Positions 36,395 to 45,410 of a stretch of 64,000 nt of DNA are shown here, in pieces. Position 1 is the first letter of the stretch. Each line of letters begins with the position of its first letter. The position numbers and the translations under genes are program-made. The DNA is from Candidatus Latescibacterota bacterium (GTDB taxonomy: Bacteria; Latescibacterota; UBA2968; GCA-2709665). The notes beneath the pieces are model-generated. The model saw only the letters and a program-made list of their open reading frames with translations, searched no databases and was not told where the DNA came from. Location of the stretch: positions 33,141 to 97,140 of the forward strand of contig JAGWBX010000008.1 of assembly GCA_021295655.1 (NCBI GenBank). The letters are read 5' to 3'.

Positions 36395-37207
36395 TTATGT
36401 TTCGGGTTCCTGGCGAACCCGGAACGAATCCCGTTCTCCGAACACCTTGACGTAATTCTGGCCCGACATCTGCCCCCCGTCAGCCACGATCCCTTGTCCG
36501 GTGACGAACGCAGCCCGGTCCGAAGCCAGGAAGAAGATGATGTTGGCGATGTCTTCGGGTCTGCCAATGCGGTTGAGCGGTATCAGCTTCAGATAGTTCT
36601 CTATGAAAACCCGGTCTTTGAGCAGGTCTCCGTGAATCGGCGTGTCGATAAACCCCGGCAGCACAGCGTTCACGCGGATGCCGTCGCCGCCCAGTTCAAC
36701 GGCAAGCGTGCGCGTGAGGGCCAGCAGCGCGGCCTTTGCGGCGTCATAAGTCGCCGCGCGCGGGCTGCTCGACAGGGCATTGCGGGAAGCCACGTTGACG
36801 ATAGCCGCCCCCTCCAACCGTTTCATCCCCGGCACAAACCCACGGATCAGCGCGGATGCGCCAACGAGATTTGTGTTAAGGGACACCTCCCACATCTCGT
36901 CCGTGGTTTCCGTAATATCCGCGTAAAGACACACACCCGCGTTGTTGACCAGCACGCGCGGCGCACCTAACTCCTCAACAATCCGCCCGGCGAGCGGGGT
37001 GAGGGTCCCAACGTCGGCCAGGTCGCAGGGGAACGCGTGGATGCCCGGGCCGATTTTCGATTGTTTCAGCCTGTCGAGACCTTCTTGCGATCGGTCCAGG
37101 ACGGCCGTACTGTACCCCTCGTCGACAAAGCGCTCGACGGTGGCCTTTCCAATGCCGCTGGCGGCGCCGGTCACCACGGCTAGCGGCACGTTTGACCGTC
37201 CGGACAT
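36395..37207 (-). CDS. Short-chain dehydrogenase/reductase (SDR)
   Basis: A classical SDR of 270 residues. The cofactor motif is VTGAASGIGKATV, followed by VLVNNAGVCLY (NNAG), a serine segment VNVASRNALSSS and the catalytic TYDAAKAALLAL (Y-x-x-x-K). After that comes VNAVLPGFIDTPIHGD. The tail has the usual RIGRPEDIANIIFFLASDRAAFVTGQGI signature. It oxidises or reduces an alcohol or ketone group with NAD(P), probably of a sugar acid given its neighbour. The ATG at 37207 has a partial GGA site; the TTG seven codons earlier has none. Confidence 0.9.
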   Translation of the reverse strand: MSGRSNVPLAVVTGAASGIGKATVERFVDEGYSTAVLDRSQEGLDRLKQSKIGPGIHAFPCDLADVGTLTPLAGRIVEELGAPRVLVNNAGVCLYADITETTDEMWEVSLNTNLVGASALIRGFVPGMKRLEGAAIVNVASRNALSSSPRAATYDAAKAALLALTRTLAVELGGDGIRVNAVLPGFIDTPIHGDLLKDRVFIENYLKLIPLNRIGRPEDIANIIFFLASDRAAFVTGQGIVADGGQMSGQNYVKVFGERDSFRVRQEPET

Positions 37208-37217
37208 GCAGGAATTC

Positions 37218-37373
37218 CTATCTTGCAATCCGCTCGGAATTATTGCACGGAATGACGTTAAGAGGACCGAATCTGCGTTCGACCTCGTCGAGAAACTGAT
37301 TGATGCCGAGGTTGTCCACCGCTCCGTGCGGAACGCGTCCGCCGCCTGAACCGGCGGCCGATCCGTTCGCCAC
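37218..37373 (-). CDS. Possible 51-residue ORF before the SDR gene
   Basis: On the minus strand GTG at 37373 opens a 51-residue frame ending in TAG 11 bases before the SDR start, with the sequence AVDNLGINQFLDEVERRFGP near its end. It looks helical and charged. No family is recognised and no good ribosome site was seen. It fills a 174-base gap that otherwise holds nothing. Confidence 0.22.
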   Translation of the reverse strand: MANGSAAGSGGGRVPHGAVDNLGINQFLDEVERRFGPLNVIPCNNSERIAR

Positions 37374-37402
37374 GCCGGAATGGCGGTCCCGTCACCTCAC
37401 GT

Positions 37403-39067
37403 TCAGGAATCATCGATAGCTCCGGTGTCTGCGCAGGTTCTTCTGTCGGGCAGATCCCCGGCCTCCCGGATCCTTTGCGCGTGTTCGAAAAGCCGCTTGA
37501 ACCGCCGGAGGGTATTCCGCCGCCCCTGGTCGTCGCGGACCTCTACGAAGAGAGGGCCCCGTGTGATCTGGTGCGTGGACCACGCCCAGAGAAAACCGGC
37601 GAAGGAGATCCGACTGCCGAACAATTCCGAAATTTCATGATGGTTGGAAAGCGCGCCCGTCACGGGATCGGTGTCCACCTGGTGGATGTGATACCCCAGA
37701 ATACGCCGGCCCAGGCAGGCATACCAGTCGCCGAGGGGTTGCAGATTATCCAGATCGCCACCGTTGTTCCGTGCGTGGCCCACGTCCAGCAGGGCGCCTA
37801 CCCTCGCTTCCGGCGCATCCGCCATTTCTTGCGCCACGGCCTCGATCCATCTCAGGTACTCATCGATCCGCGTGGCGAATTCCCGGTCCGGCGAATCCGC
37901 CGGCGTATTGACGGGATTGTGGATATTCTCAATTGCGATCCCCACGCCGGCACAAGCCGCCGCCCTGAAGAGGCTCGCGAAGGTTTCCGCGAAGGCCCCG
38001 AAATATCCCGTCGGCTCCGGCTTCCCCGCCTGAACGCGCTCCATCGCGCTGGCGCTCGCCCTGGGTACGTGGACGGTGAGGCTGTCCACCCCCGCCTCCA
38101 TCGCGCAATTCAGGTGCGCCCGGACCGCGTCGACCCCCTCGACGCGTCCTGATCTCAAGTTCAATTTCAGGTCGGGCAAATGATAGGAGAGAAAAAGAGG
38201 ACCTCGATCCCGAAGTTCATCAAGCCCCTCGGCAAGCGTGCGCAATGAAAAATCGAGTTCCGCAGGTCGGATCTCCAGGCAGGAAACGCCGGAACCCAGT
38301 GTCTCCCGGACGGCCGCCACGGGGTCGCCCTGAATCGACCAGCCCACCGGCAGCATTCCACTCGGGAGATCCGCCGGCAGTAGCCGGATCGCTGGCGACC
38401 AGGGGATAAATGTCTCCGTCCATGTCCCCTCTTTCTCGCTCGCGAAGAGGCTGATTCCGGGAAGATCTCCGATCGCCTTGTCCGGATCCAGCCCGCGGAC
38501 CACGGCTTCCACGAAGCCGTTTTCGCGGCGGGTGCGGTGGTAGTGGCTGTGTCCCGCGGCGAAAAGTTCGACACCGTTCTCCGAAAGCCAGCGCATCAGC
38601 CACGCCCGACCCTCCGCGTCCATCCTGTCCAGGGGATAATGGGTGATGACCACCCGGCGTTTCGCGCTTATAAGCCGTACGCTCCGGTCCAGCCACAAAC
38701 GCTCCTCGCCCGGAAGCGACCCCGTGGACGTATCGGGAAGAAGGACCAGAAGGTCGTCGAATACGGCCAACCTTCGTTCGGGCGACGCCAGGGCTCCGAG
38801 CACCGACATCGCGTGTTGACCCCGACGTTCCGCGTTTCCCGGGGTGAAGAGAACCGGCGCCTCCACCCGTTCCAGCGCTTCGAGGCAACGCGAGGCCGAA
38901 CCGGCCGTAGAGAAGGTCGTGATATCTCCCCCCACGGCCAGGAAATCCGGCCTCTCCAGATTCACGCGGTCGACGGCCCACTGGAGCGCCTGGTGGGCCG
39001 CCGTGTCCGGATTGTCCGAAAGGTGGAGGTCCGCCAGCAGGATAAAACGATGGCTGCTATTCGTCAT
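37403..39067 (-). CDS. Metallophosphoesterase fused to a sugar-phosphate-isomerase-like TIM barrel
   Basis: A 554-residue fusion. Residues 1-230 are a calcineurin-like phosphoesterase: FILLADLHLSD (D-x-H), LAVGGDITT (GD), TPGNAERRG where GNHD usually stands, VVITHYPLD, and FAAGHSHYH (GHxH). Residues about 265-530 are an AP-endonuclease/xylose-isomerase-like barrel: LEIRPAELDFS, IAIENIHNPVNT (Glu), ALLDVGHARNN (Asp/His), LGYHIHQVDTD and GPLFVEVRDDQG (Glu). The GNHD change to GNAE removes a usual metal/acid residue. Fusion suggests consecutive handling of a phosphorylated sugar or cyclic compound, which is inference. The ribosome site is weak. Confidence 0.82.
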   Translation of the reverse strand: MTNSSHRFILLADLHLSDNPDTAAHQALQWAVDRVNLERPDFLAVGGDITTFSTAGSASRCLEALERVEAPVLFTPGNAERRGQHAMSVLGALASPERRLAVFDDLLVLLPDTSTGSLPGEERLWLDRSVRLISAKRRVVITHYPLDRMDAEGRAWLMRWLSENGVELFAAGHSHYHRTRRENGFVEAVVRGLDPDKAIGDLPGISLFASEKEGTWTETFIPWSPAIRLLPADLPSGMLPVGWSIQGDPVAAVRETLGSGVSCLEIRPAELDFSLRTLAEGLDELRDRGPLFLSYHLPDLKLNLRSGRVEGVDAVRAHLNCAMEAGVDSLTVHVPRASASAMERVQAGKPEPTGYFGAFAETFASLFRAAACAGVGIAIENIHNPVNTPADSPDREFATRIDEYLRWIEAVAQEMADAPEARVGALLDVGHARNNGGDLDNLQPLGDWYACLGRRILGYHIHQVDTDPVTGALSNHHEISELFGSRISFAGFLWAWSTHQITRGPLFVEVRDDQGRRNTLRRFKRLFEHAQRIREAGDLPDRRTCADTGAIDDS

Positions 39068-39111
39068 TTTCTGTCAGTTATCACGGCGGGTATACTGAAA
39101 ACCCCTGAGAA

Positions 39112-39849
39112 TCAGTTCACATAGGTGTGGCGGCCCGGATTTCCTCGAGCAAGGTAGAGACGGAGCCCGTCCCAGTCGAAGCCTGACGGAGAAACGAACG
39201 TGCGGTCGATTGCGGCACGGGTCGAAATGTATTTCAACGTTATACCGCAACGCCGTCGGGATGACCTGTTGGGATTGGACCCATGAAGAATCCAGGGATC
39301 GTGAACGGAATACTCACCCGCGCGCAAATGCACGTCCCTGGCATAGGTAAGGTCCAGATTCTCCAGTGACATCGGCAGCGTTGTGCCGGAGTCGAGATCC
39401 ACCCTGTGCAACATCACGGCCTGCTTCCGGTGGGTACCGGGAAGCACCCGCATGCAGCCGTTCTCCACGTCGGAATCGTCCACCGCCAGCCAGAGCGTGA
39501 ACGTATCCATCGGCTCAATTGGAAAAAACGCGGCATCCTGATGCCAGTCTACCGCCAGGCCGTCGTCCGGGCGCTTGCTGATCACGTAGGAGGTAAACAG
39601 CGCGACGTCCGGACCCACGATCTGCGCCGCCACGTCGATGAGATTGTCGCTCAGGAAGAGATTGCGCAGGTACCCGTTTTCGTAGTGAAGCGACGGCATG
39701 TTCTCGGGCCGCCGGTCCGGAGGAAGCCTCTCGATAATAGAATCCAGTTCGGCGCGCAGTCTTGCAAGTTCGCAGTCATCGAGAATCCGTCCGCCGACGG
39801 CATAGCCCTCGTTGCGGTACTGTTCGAGTTGGGCATGGGTGAGCGACAA
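39112..39849 (-). CDS. Phytanoyl-CoA dioxygenase (PhyH) family protein
   Basis: A 245-residue non-heme Fe(II)/2-oxoglutarate-dependent oxygenase. It begins with the family segment LTHAQLEQYRNEGYAVGGRI. The iron ligands are likely the His and Asp of DWHQDAAFFP, with the distal His in HDPWILHGSNPNRS. A conserved Arg for 2-oxoglutarate follows (SSRRRCGITLKYI). Family members hydroxylate fatty-acid-like or amino-acid-like molecules. The start is TTG with AAAGGA upstream. It lies 44 bases after no shared operator that I can see and 75 bases from the FolC-like fusion gene; whether they are co-transcribed is unclear. Confidence 0.88.
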   Translation of the reverse strand: MSLTHAQLEQYRNEGYAVGGRILDDCELARLRAELDSIIERLPPDRRPENMPSLHYENGYLRNLFLSDNLIDVAAQIVGPDVALFTSYVISKRPDDGLAVDWHQDAAFFPIEPMDTFTLWLAVDDSDVENGCMRVLPGTHRKQAVMLHRVDLDSGTTLPMSLENLDLTYARDVHLRAGEYSVHDPWILHGSNPNRSSRRRCGITLKYISTRAAIDRTFVSPSGFDWDGLRLYLARGNPGRHTYVN

Positions 39850-39924
39850 GGCGTTTCCTTTCCGCGAATTTCGTCTGCACCGATACTCACTTCGCTTCGA
39901 CTCGAGATCCTGCGCGGCCGGTGG

Positions 39925-42042
39925 TTACGAGACCTGCAGATACTCTCGAATCATCCGTTCATATATGCTGACGAAATCCGATCGCCCGTTGTGCAGATTG
40001 TAGAAATAGCACATCGGGTTTGGATTGATTTCGATCACCCGGAATCCCGCGGGCGACCGAATCACATCGATTGCATAGAACCCCAGATCGATCACGCCCG
40101 ATAAGCCCGCGGTCAACCGCGACAGCGCGTCGATCAATTCCGGTGCATCCACCCGCCTTGCAGTTCCGGTTGGACCGTGCAGCGGATTCAGGTCGCGGCA
40201 CGGCGATTCACTGACTTTCTCGTATGCCAGCAGCAATTCATCCCGGGCGGCAACGATCCGATACTCGGGCCCGCTGATGTGCTCCTGAACCAGCGTCAGA
40301 TTGTCCAGGTATCCGCTGTTTTCGAACAAAGTCCGCAAGCGTTTCTTCAGCGCGCGCCGGTCTCCCTCCAGGAAGACGCCCTGGGCCAGAGACCCTGTGT
40401 TCCGCTTGACAACCACGGGATAGGAAAACCGGCGTTCAACGTCCTCAACCACTGCATCGACCGACACATGGGTACGGTAGCGCGAAAACCGTTCGTCCGC
40501 AAATGGATTGAAGACCACCATGGTTTCAGGAACCGGAAGCCCGGCCCGCGCAAACAGCTCGTACTGATATGCCTTGTCTTCCGCAAGACGAGCCGCCACG
40601 TAGTCGTTGAACGGATGCTTGTTACGCAGAAAATAGACCGGCCCGCGTCCTTGCGGCCGGATGCAAACCAGATTTCCGTCTTCCGAAGCCGGTTCGATCC
40701 GAACGTCCAGGTTGGCGCAGGCTTTCGCCAGGCACGCCAGGCTCTCCTTGTGCAGGTCTTCCCCGAATCCGTCCCGCTCGCAAGGCAGACCCAGCGCTTC
40801 GCGCGCCCTGCCGACGAGATGCAGCGATCCCATGATACAGACGGGATTCTCCTCCTGCAACCCCGCGTGTCCGAGCGCCTCCACAATGTCCTTCGCGCAA
40901 CAGGCGGAAAGGCCCGCGGGCAGGCATTGCCGCAACACGTCGACGGCCAGGGCTTTCGGGTGTTCGGACCTCGTCAGGACCACTTTTTTCGCCAAAGGCC
41001 GGATCGCCTCGATTATCCCCCCGGCGTCGTGACCCGCGTTCACTCCCACCACGAACGTCCACCGTTTCGATATTCTACCCAGATCGCCCGCGAGGGCCGC
41101 GGCGGCGGACGGGTTGTGCGCGCCATCCAGCACGACACGGGGCGTTTTCCGGGCCACCTCGAACCTGCCCGGCAGATCGAGTCCGGCCAGGGCCTCATTG
41201 ATCCGGGCATCTGTAAGATCCTTCCCGACAAGGTAGCGCCCGGCCGCAATCGCCAGCCGGGCATTCTTCCGGAATACGGACCCCCGGTCCGACTTCTCCG
41301 GATGCGGGAATCTCTGCGCTGTACAACACCGATCATTACCCGTTTCGCCGCCGATAACGCGCAGGTCCACACCCCGTTCCCTGCACTCGCGACGCAACAG
41401 CGAGAGCACTTCAGGTATCTGGGTGTCAGCGGTGAAGAGCGGGCTTCCGGCACGGGCGATTTCGAGCTTGTCCAGCGCGATCGCTTCCACCGTATCGCCC
41501 AGAACTTCGGTATGATCCAGGTCGATCGACGTGAGGACGGCCACACCGGCGTCCCAGGCATTGGTCGCGTCGTATCGGCCGCCCAGCCCCACTTCGAACA
41601 CACCGAATTCAACGCCGGCGTGTGCAAACATGGTTGTCGCCAGCGCGGTTAACGCCTCAAACCTGGTAAAAGGGCCGTACCCCTCCTCCTCGAATCGGCG
41701 GGTTCGATCATAGAGATCGGAAATCCATTTCGCCCAGTCGTCCTTATCCAGAGTACGGTCGTCGATGCGTATGCGCTCGCGGATTGTGTGCAGATGAGGC
41801 GACGTGTAGACGCCGGTTTGCAGGCCGCATTCGTGCAACAGGGCGGCCAGCACGTTGGCCACCGTACCCTTGCCGTTCGTACCGCCCACAATCACCGTCG
41901 CGAATTCCTTCTGTGGATTTCCCATCCGGCGCAACAGGGCCCGCATCCGGGGCAGGTAGTCTTCAGGCGTACCTGCGGCCGTCCCGTCCCGTTCCCAGTC
42001 CTCCAGGGTATTCAGATATCGCTTCGCGCGTGAGTAGTCCAT
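39925..42042 (-). CDS. Folylpolyglutamate-synthase-like Mur ligase fused to a C-terminal ATP-grasp domain
   Basis: A 705-residue fusion. Residues 1 to about 430 look like FolC: VGGTNGKGTVANVLAALLHE (P-loop), YTSPHLHTIRERI, GRYDATN, and DKLEIARAGSP (in the place of the carbamylated-Lys region), then DGAHNPSAAAAL. Residues about 470-705 are a RimK/D-Ala-ligase-like ATP-grasp: KHPFNDYVAARLAEDKAYQY, YPVVVKRNTGSLAQGV (Lys), LVQEHISGPEYRIV and FRVIEINPNPMCYF (metal-binding Glu/Asn). Cyanophycin synthetase has these two domain types in the opposite order. It may extend a small molecule with amino acids. No separate folC was seen. Starts at ATG 42042; separate from rpmB. Confidence 0.8.
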   Translation of the reverse strand: MDYSRAKRYLNTLEDWERDGTAAGTPEDYLPRMRALLRRMGNPQKEFATVIVGGTNGKGTVANVLAALLHECGLQTGVYTSPHLHTIRERIRIDDRTLDKDDWAKWISDLYDRTRRFEEEGYGPFTRFEALTALATTMFAHAGVEFGVFEVGLGGRYDATNAWDAGVAVLTSIDLDHTEVLGDTVEAIALDKLEIARAGSPLFTADTQIPEVLSLLRRECRERGVDLRVIGGETGNDRCCTAQRFPHPEKSDRGSVFRKNARLAIAAGRYLVGKDLTDARINEALAGLDLPGRFEVARKTPRVVLDGAHNPSAAAALAGDLGRISKRWTFVVGVNAGHDAGGIIEAIRPLAKKVVLTRSEHPKALAVDVLRQCLPAGLSACCAKDIVEALGHAGLQEENPVCIMGSLHLVGRAREALGLPCERDGFGEDLHKESLACLAKACANLDVRIEPASEDGNLVCIRPQGRGPVYFLRNKHPFNDYVAARLAEDKAYQYELFARAGLPVPETMVVFNPFADERFSRYRTHVSVDAVVEDVERRFSYPVVVKRNTGSLAQGVFLEGDRRALKKRLRTLFENSGYLDNLTLVQEHISGPEYRIVAARDELLLAYEKVSESPCRDLNPLHGPTGTARRVDAPELIDALSRLTAGLSGVIDLGFYAIDVIRSPAGFRVIEINPNPMCYFYNLHNGRSDFVSIYERMIREYLQVS

Positions 42043-42154
42043 CCGGACCGCTTCCCCTTACGTACCATCGGGTTCGATTGTCGCAGCAGGTCTGCAGGGC
42101 AGACGGCATGAGGCCGGCTCGCCTTCCGCACCTGCGGGCGTCACGACGGTAACA

Positions 42155-42190
42155 TAAAAAAACCCACCTGGATACAAAAGGTGAGTTTAT
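42155..42190 (-). terminator. Rho-independent terminator of rpmB
   Basis: On the minus strand AACTCACCT-TTTGTATCC-AGGTGGGTT is followed by TTTTTATG. It lies about 85 bases after the rpmB stop codon and before the FolC-like fusion gene. Confidence 0.88.
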
Positions 42191-42272
42191 CTCGGTTCGG
42201 ATCCTCTGCCGGTATTTCCCCGACCCTCCTCAGGGGATCCGCCAGAGGACGTTCAACGGCCCCGGTCGATCC

Positions 42273-42464
42273 TTACGCGGCCTTGTTCACGCGTCCGAGT
42301 TTTATGCACTTCGTGCAGACCTTGATCCTTCTGGTCGTGCCGTCCACCTGCGCGCGAACCCGCCGCAGGTTCGGATTGAACCGCCGTTTCTTTCTGTTGT
42401 TGGCGTGGCTGACGTGATTGCCGACCATCGGCCCTTTCCCGCAGATGTCACATCTGGCTGCCAT
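42273..42464 (-). CDS. rpmB: 50S ribosomal protein L28
   Basis: A 63-residue basic protein, the large ribosomal subunit protein bL28. The start is [20 protein letters not shown] with the usual C-x-x-C pair, then [16 protein letters not shown], and [11 protein letters not shown] gives the second C-x-x-C. The four-Cys zinc-binding form is found in many bacteria, while others have lost the cysteines. The ribosome site AGGAGG is strong. The gene has its own promoter at 42586-42613, a leader hairpin and a terminator, so it forms a single-gene unit. Expected to be essential or near-essential. Confidence 0.97.
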   Translation of the reverse strand: MAARCDICGKGPMVGNHVSHANNRKKRRFNPNLRRVRAQVDGTTRRIKVCTKCIKLGRVNKAA

Positions 42465-42527
42465 TACCGATGCCTCCTGGATATACTATATTGAACCGAT
42501 CGAGTCAACTTGATGACGAAAACCCCC

Positions 42528-42561
42528 GCTTTCTCAGGAGTGATCCCCTTCCGAAAAAGCG
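42528..42561 (-). promoter_or_regulatory. Hairpin in the rpmB leader
   Basis: Minus strand CGCTTTTTC...GAGAAAGCG forms a stem of about nine pairs (one mismatch) around GGAAGGGGATCACTCC, followed by GGGGGTTTTCG. It lies between promoter and start codon. Whether it acts as an autoregulatory leader is unknown. Confidence 0.35.
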
Positions 42562-42585
42562 CGACGACCTGATTCTTATTGACTA

Positions 42586-42613
42586 AATATATCCGGGAGA
42601 CGCAACTTGTCAA
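42586..42613 (-). promoter_or_regulatory. Predicted rpmB promoter
   Basis: Minus strand TTGACA, 16 bases, TATATT, about 115 bases before the start codon of rpmB. Confidence 0.6.
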
Positions 42614-42713
42614 GAAAGATCCCGAAATCGGACCTCCTCCGTCGGCACCGAGTCCCTCTGTTCAACCGTTCACGGGTAGCGCCGGATCCGCCGCACGGTG
42701 TCCGGGCGGCCGG

Positions 42714-43982
42714 TTACCTCGGACGCGGACCCGTGGTGTTGAAACGAACGAACCACAGTTCGGCGTTCGGAAGGGTTCCGCTGCTGAACACCGCGCAGGG
42801 CTCGCCCGGAATCAGGCTCCCGCTGGCCGGCGTGATGCCGTACAGGAAAAAGGAATTCCTCAGTCCGAATCCCTCAAAGCTTCCCAGGGGGGCCGCGGAC
42901 CATTTGCGGCCGTCATCTCTGCCGCGGTACAGCCGCAGGGCCGGCCCCGACGTACCCGACATCCACAACCGGCCGGGGGTTTCGAAGACCGCGCCGACCC
43001 CCGCCCTTTCTGCGGTTACCTCCTCCCAGCGCCGCGTGACGGGATCGCGCCGGTAGACGACCAGTCGGTTCTTCCCACCCTCGAGGCGGCGTGCAGCCGT
43101 GACGAACAACGCCCCGTTGGCCGCCCGCGAGATCGCCTGCGCAAAGGCGAGATTCCGTTTCCAGGGATTCACCTCGGCGACGACCTCCGCGACGGCTGAC
43201 GCAGGATCTTCAAAAGAAATATAAAGATAGACGATTTGGTTGTAATACGGGCTGCGATAGGCGTTATTGCTCACCACGAGGTGGAAACCGCCGCCGTCGG
43301 GGACGATCAGCGGGTACAGCCACGTCGTCCACGGCTCTTGCGACCGCTGCTCAGGCGCCAAAACGAACGGACCGGACCAGGAGCCGGACTCCAGGTCGAC
43401 CCATGCTGTCTGAAAGGAATAGGTCCCCGGCCTGCCAATGTATCCGAGGATAAGTCTCCCCCCGTCCATGGCCGCCCCGATGTATCCGGCGCGATCCAGT
43501 CCGTCCGGGAGAGCGATCGCGCTGAATCCGTCCGGGTCGCCGCGCCGGCGCTGATGCAGAATCCGGGGGCCGGCGTCACGGCGCGCATGGATGAGAACGA
43601 GGCGCCGCCGTGCGTCCAGCAGGACCATCCCCGGTTGATGGTGGAGACCCTCCCATTCGAAAAAAACCTCCCACCCATCTGCCCTGCTGCGGTAGACAAC
43701 GCCCCTCGCGACATCCGGGTGCGGCCCCCAGCGGCCAACGGTAAAAAAGTGTTCGCCGTCGTACACCAGTTTTGGCGCATTATAGCCCCAATAGGGGCTG
43801 ACTGACGCTTCTCCGCTGTCGATTCGGGTCAGTTCGAAGTCCAATGCGTTTTCTCGCGCCATTGGTGAAAGAACGCCTGCCAGAAGGAAGAACCAGCCTC
43901 CGGAAACCCATCGAAAGATCGGATTTTTCCTGCGTGTTTTGCGGATTTGCAGCCATCTTCCGCTTGACAAAATTCGGCGCAT
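42714..43982 (-). CDS. Predicted exported beta-propeller (sialidase-like BNR) protein
   Basis: A 422-residue protein with an N-terminal hydrophobic segment (GGWFFLLAGVLSPMARENA) that reads as a signal peptide after a basic start. The rest is built of beta-propeller-like blades: YDGEHFFTVGRW, GVVYRSRADGWEVFFEW, GMVLLDARRRLVLIHA, YSFQTAWVDLESGSWSG, LVVYRRDPVTRRWEEV, LRLYRGRDDGRKWSAAPLG. The S-x-D-G-x-x-W-like segments recall BNR repeats of sialidases, but no catalytic residues could be assigned. It starts just inside the rimO promoter region, so the two genes are divergent. Function unknown. Confidence 0.6.
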   Translation of the reverse strand: MRRILSSGRWLQIRKTRRKNPIFRWVSGGWFFLLAGVLSPMARENALDFELTRIDSGEASVSPYWGYNAPKLVYDGEHFFTVGRWGPHPDVARGVVYRSRADGWEVFFEWEGLHHQPGMVLLDARRRLVLIHARRDAGPRILHQRRRGDPDGFSAIALPDGLDRAGYIGAAMDGGRLILGYIGRPGTYSFQTAWVDLESGSWSGPFVLAPEQRSQEPWTTWLYPLIVPDGGGFHLVVSNNAYRSPYYNQIVYLYISFEDPASAVAEVVAEVNPWKRNLAFAQAISRAANGALFVTAARRLEGGKNRLVVYRRDPVTRRWEEVTAERAGVGAVFETPGRLWMSGTSGPALRLYRGRDDGRKWSAAPLGSFEGFGLRNSFFLYGITPASGSLIPGEPCAVFSSGTLPNAELWFVRFNTTGPRPR

Positions 43983-43992
43983 CGACGATTAT
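43964..43992 (+). promoter_or_regulatory. Predicted promoter of rimO-folA
   Basis: TTGACA, 17 bases, GATTAT, with the rimO start about 75 bases further on. It overlaps the 5' end of the divergent propeller gene. Confidence 0.55.
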
Positions 43993-44066
43993 TCTCCAGG
44001 CCCTGCGGCTAATTCGGACACACGTGATGGAATCCCTCCGTCAACCGCCGCGCCCGGGAGTTCCCA

Positions 44067-45410
44067 ATGCCGTCAGTAAACCTCATAACGCTCGGATGTC
44101 CGAAGAATACCGTCGACTCGGAACGCATGCACCGGCTGCTGGAATGCAACGATTACGACGTGGCCGACGAACCGGATGACGCGGACATCATTGTCGTGAA
44201 CACCTGCGGTTTTATCGAACCGGCCAAGGAGGAGTCCATCGCCACGGCCCTCGAAGCCGCCGACTACAAGGAATCCGGCAATTGCAAGGGCCTGATTCTC
44301 ACCGGGTGTCTGGCCGAACGCTACCGGGACGAACTCGTAGCGGAAATCCCCGAGGCGGACGTGGTCGTCGGCCTGGCCGGCGAACGTGAAATCGTCTCGC
44401 ACTGCGACCGGCTGCTGGGCATTTCGCGTCCCCGGGTCTACCGTGACGAGGGTGACCGTCACCTGCTCACCCCGGGTCACTGGGCCTACCTGCGCATATC
44501 CGACGGCTGCGACCGGACCTGCGCCTTCTGCGCGATTCCCGGAATACGGGGTGCTAACCGCAGCGAATCCATCGAGGTTCTTGTTGCCGAAGCATGGCGC
44601 ATGGCCGCCGGCGGCGTGAAGGAAATCGCGCTGATCGCCCAGGATACTATGCGTTACGGCGCCGACCTCTACGGTCGTCCCCGCCTGGTGGACCTTCTGC
44701 GCGAACTCGTCCGCATCGACGGCCTCGAATGGATCCGCCTGCTCTACACCTACCCCACCGGCTGGCGCGACGACCTGATCGACCTCCTGGCGCGGGAGGA
44801 AAAGCTGTGCGCATACGTGGATATGCCCATCCAGCACGCTTCCAATGCCATGCTCAAAGCGATGAATCGCGGCGCCACGGTGGAAAACACGCGCGCGTTG
44901 ATTCGAAAACTCCGTGACCGCGTACCCGGCCTTGCCCTCCGGTCCTCCGTCATCGCGGGCTTTCCCGGCGAAAGAGAGGAACACGTACAGGAGCTTCTTG
45001 AGTTTATCGAGGAGATCCGATTCAACCGGCTGGTCGGCTTCCTCTACTCGCACGAGGAAGGCACTCGCGCAGGTCTCCTCGAGGACGACATGCCGGAAGA
45101 CGAAAAGCGGGATCGTCTGGACCGAATCCTCAGCCTCCAGGCCGTTATCTCCTCCGAAATCACCGCCGGATACGTTGGACAAAGCCTCCGCGTGTTAATC
45201 GACCGTCCCGCGGACGATCCTTCAAGCGACTATATCGGCCGAACGCGAATGGACGCTCCGGAGATCGATGGCGAAGTGTTTATTTCAGGACAAGCGCGAA
45301 TCGGCGAATTCACCGACGTGGAAATAACCGACTCGCTCGATCACGACCTCATCGGACGGTCGACGGCCGCCCCGCGACTGCTGGATATCGCCGCGCCGGG
45401 GGCCCCATGA
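44067..45410 (+). CDS. rimO: Ribosomal protein uS12 methylthiotransferase RimO
   Basis: A radical-SAM methylthiotransferase that adds a methylthio group to Asp of ribosomal protein S12. The N-terminal MTTase domain has the three cluster cysteines in NLITLGCPKNTVDSE, VNTCGFIEPA and LTGCLAERY. The radical-SAM domain has DGCDRTCAFCAIPGIRG, the CxxxCxxC motif, near residue 155. A C-terminal TRAM domain follows (IDRPADDPSSDYIGRTRMDAPEIDG). Length (447 aa) is normal. It is the first gene of a rightward unit and overlaps folA by four bases (ATGA), so the two are translationally coupled. The promoter is at 43964-43992. Confidence 0.97.
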   Translation: MPSVNLITLGCPKNTVDSERMHRLLECNDYDVADEPDDADIIVVNTCGFIEPAKEESIATALEAADYKESGNCKGLILTGCLAERYRDELVAEIPEADVVVGLAGEREIVSHCDRLLGISRPRVYRDEGDRHLLTPGHWAYLRISDGCDRTCAFCAIPGIRGANRSESIEVLVAEAWRMAAGGVKEIALIAQDTMRYGADLYGRPRLVDLLRELVRIDGLEWIRLLYTYPTGWRDDLIDLLAREEKLCAYVDMPIQHASNAMLKAMNRGATVENTRALIRKLRDRVPGLALRSSVIAGFPGEREEHVQELLEFIEEIRFNRLVGFLYSHEEGTRAGLLEDDMPEDEKRDRLDRILSLQAVISSEITAGYVGQSLRVLIDRPADDPSSDYIGRTRMDAPEIDGEVFISGQARIGEFTDVEITDSLDHDLIGRSTAAPRLLDIAAPGAP

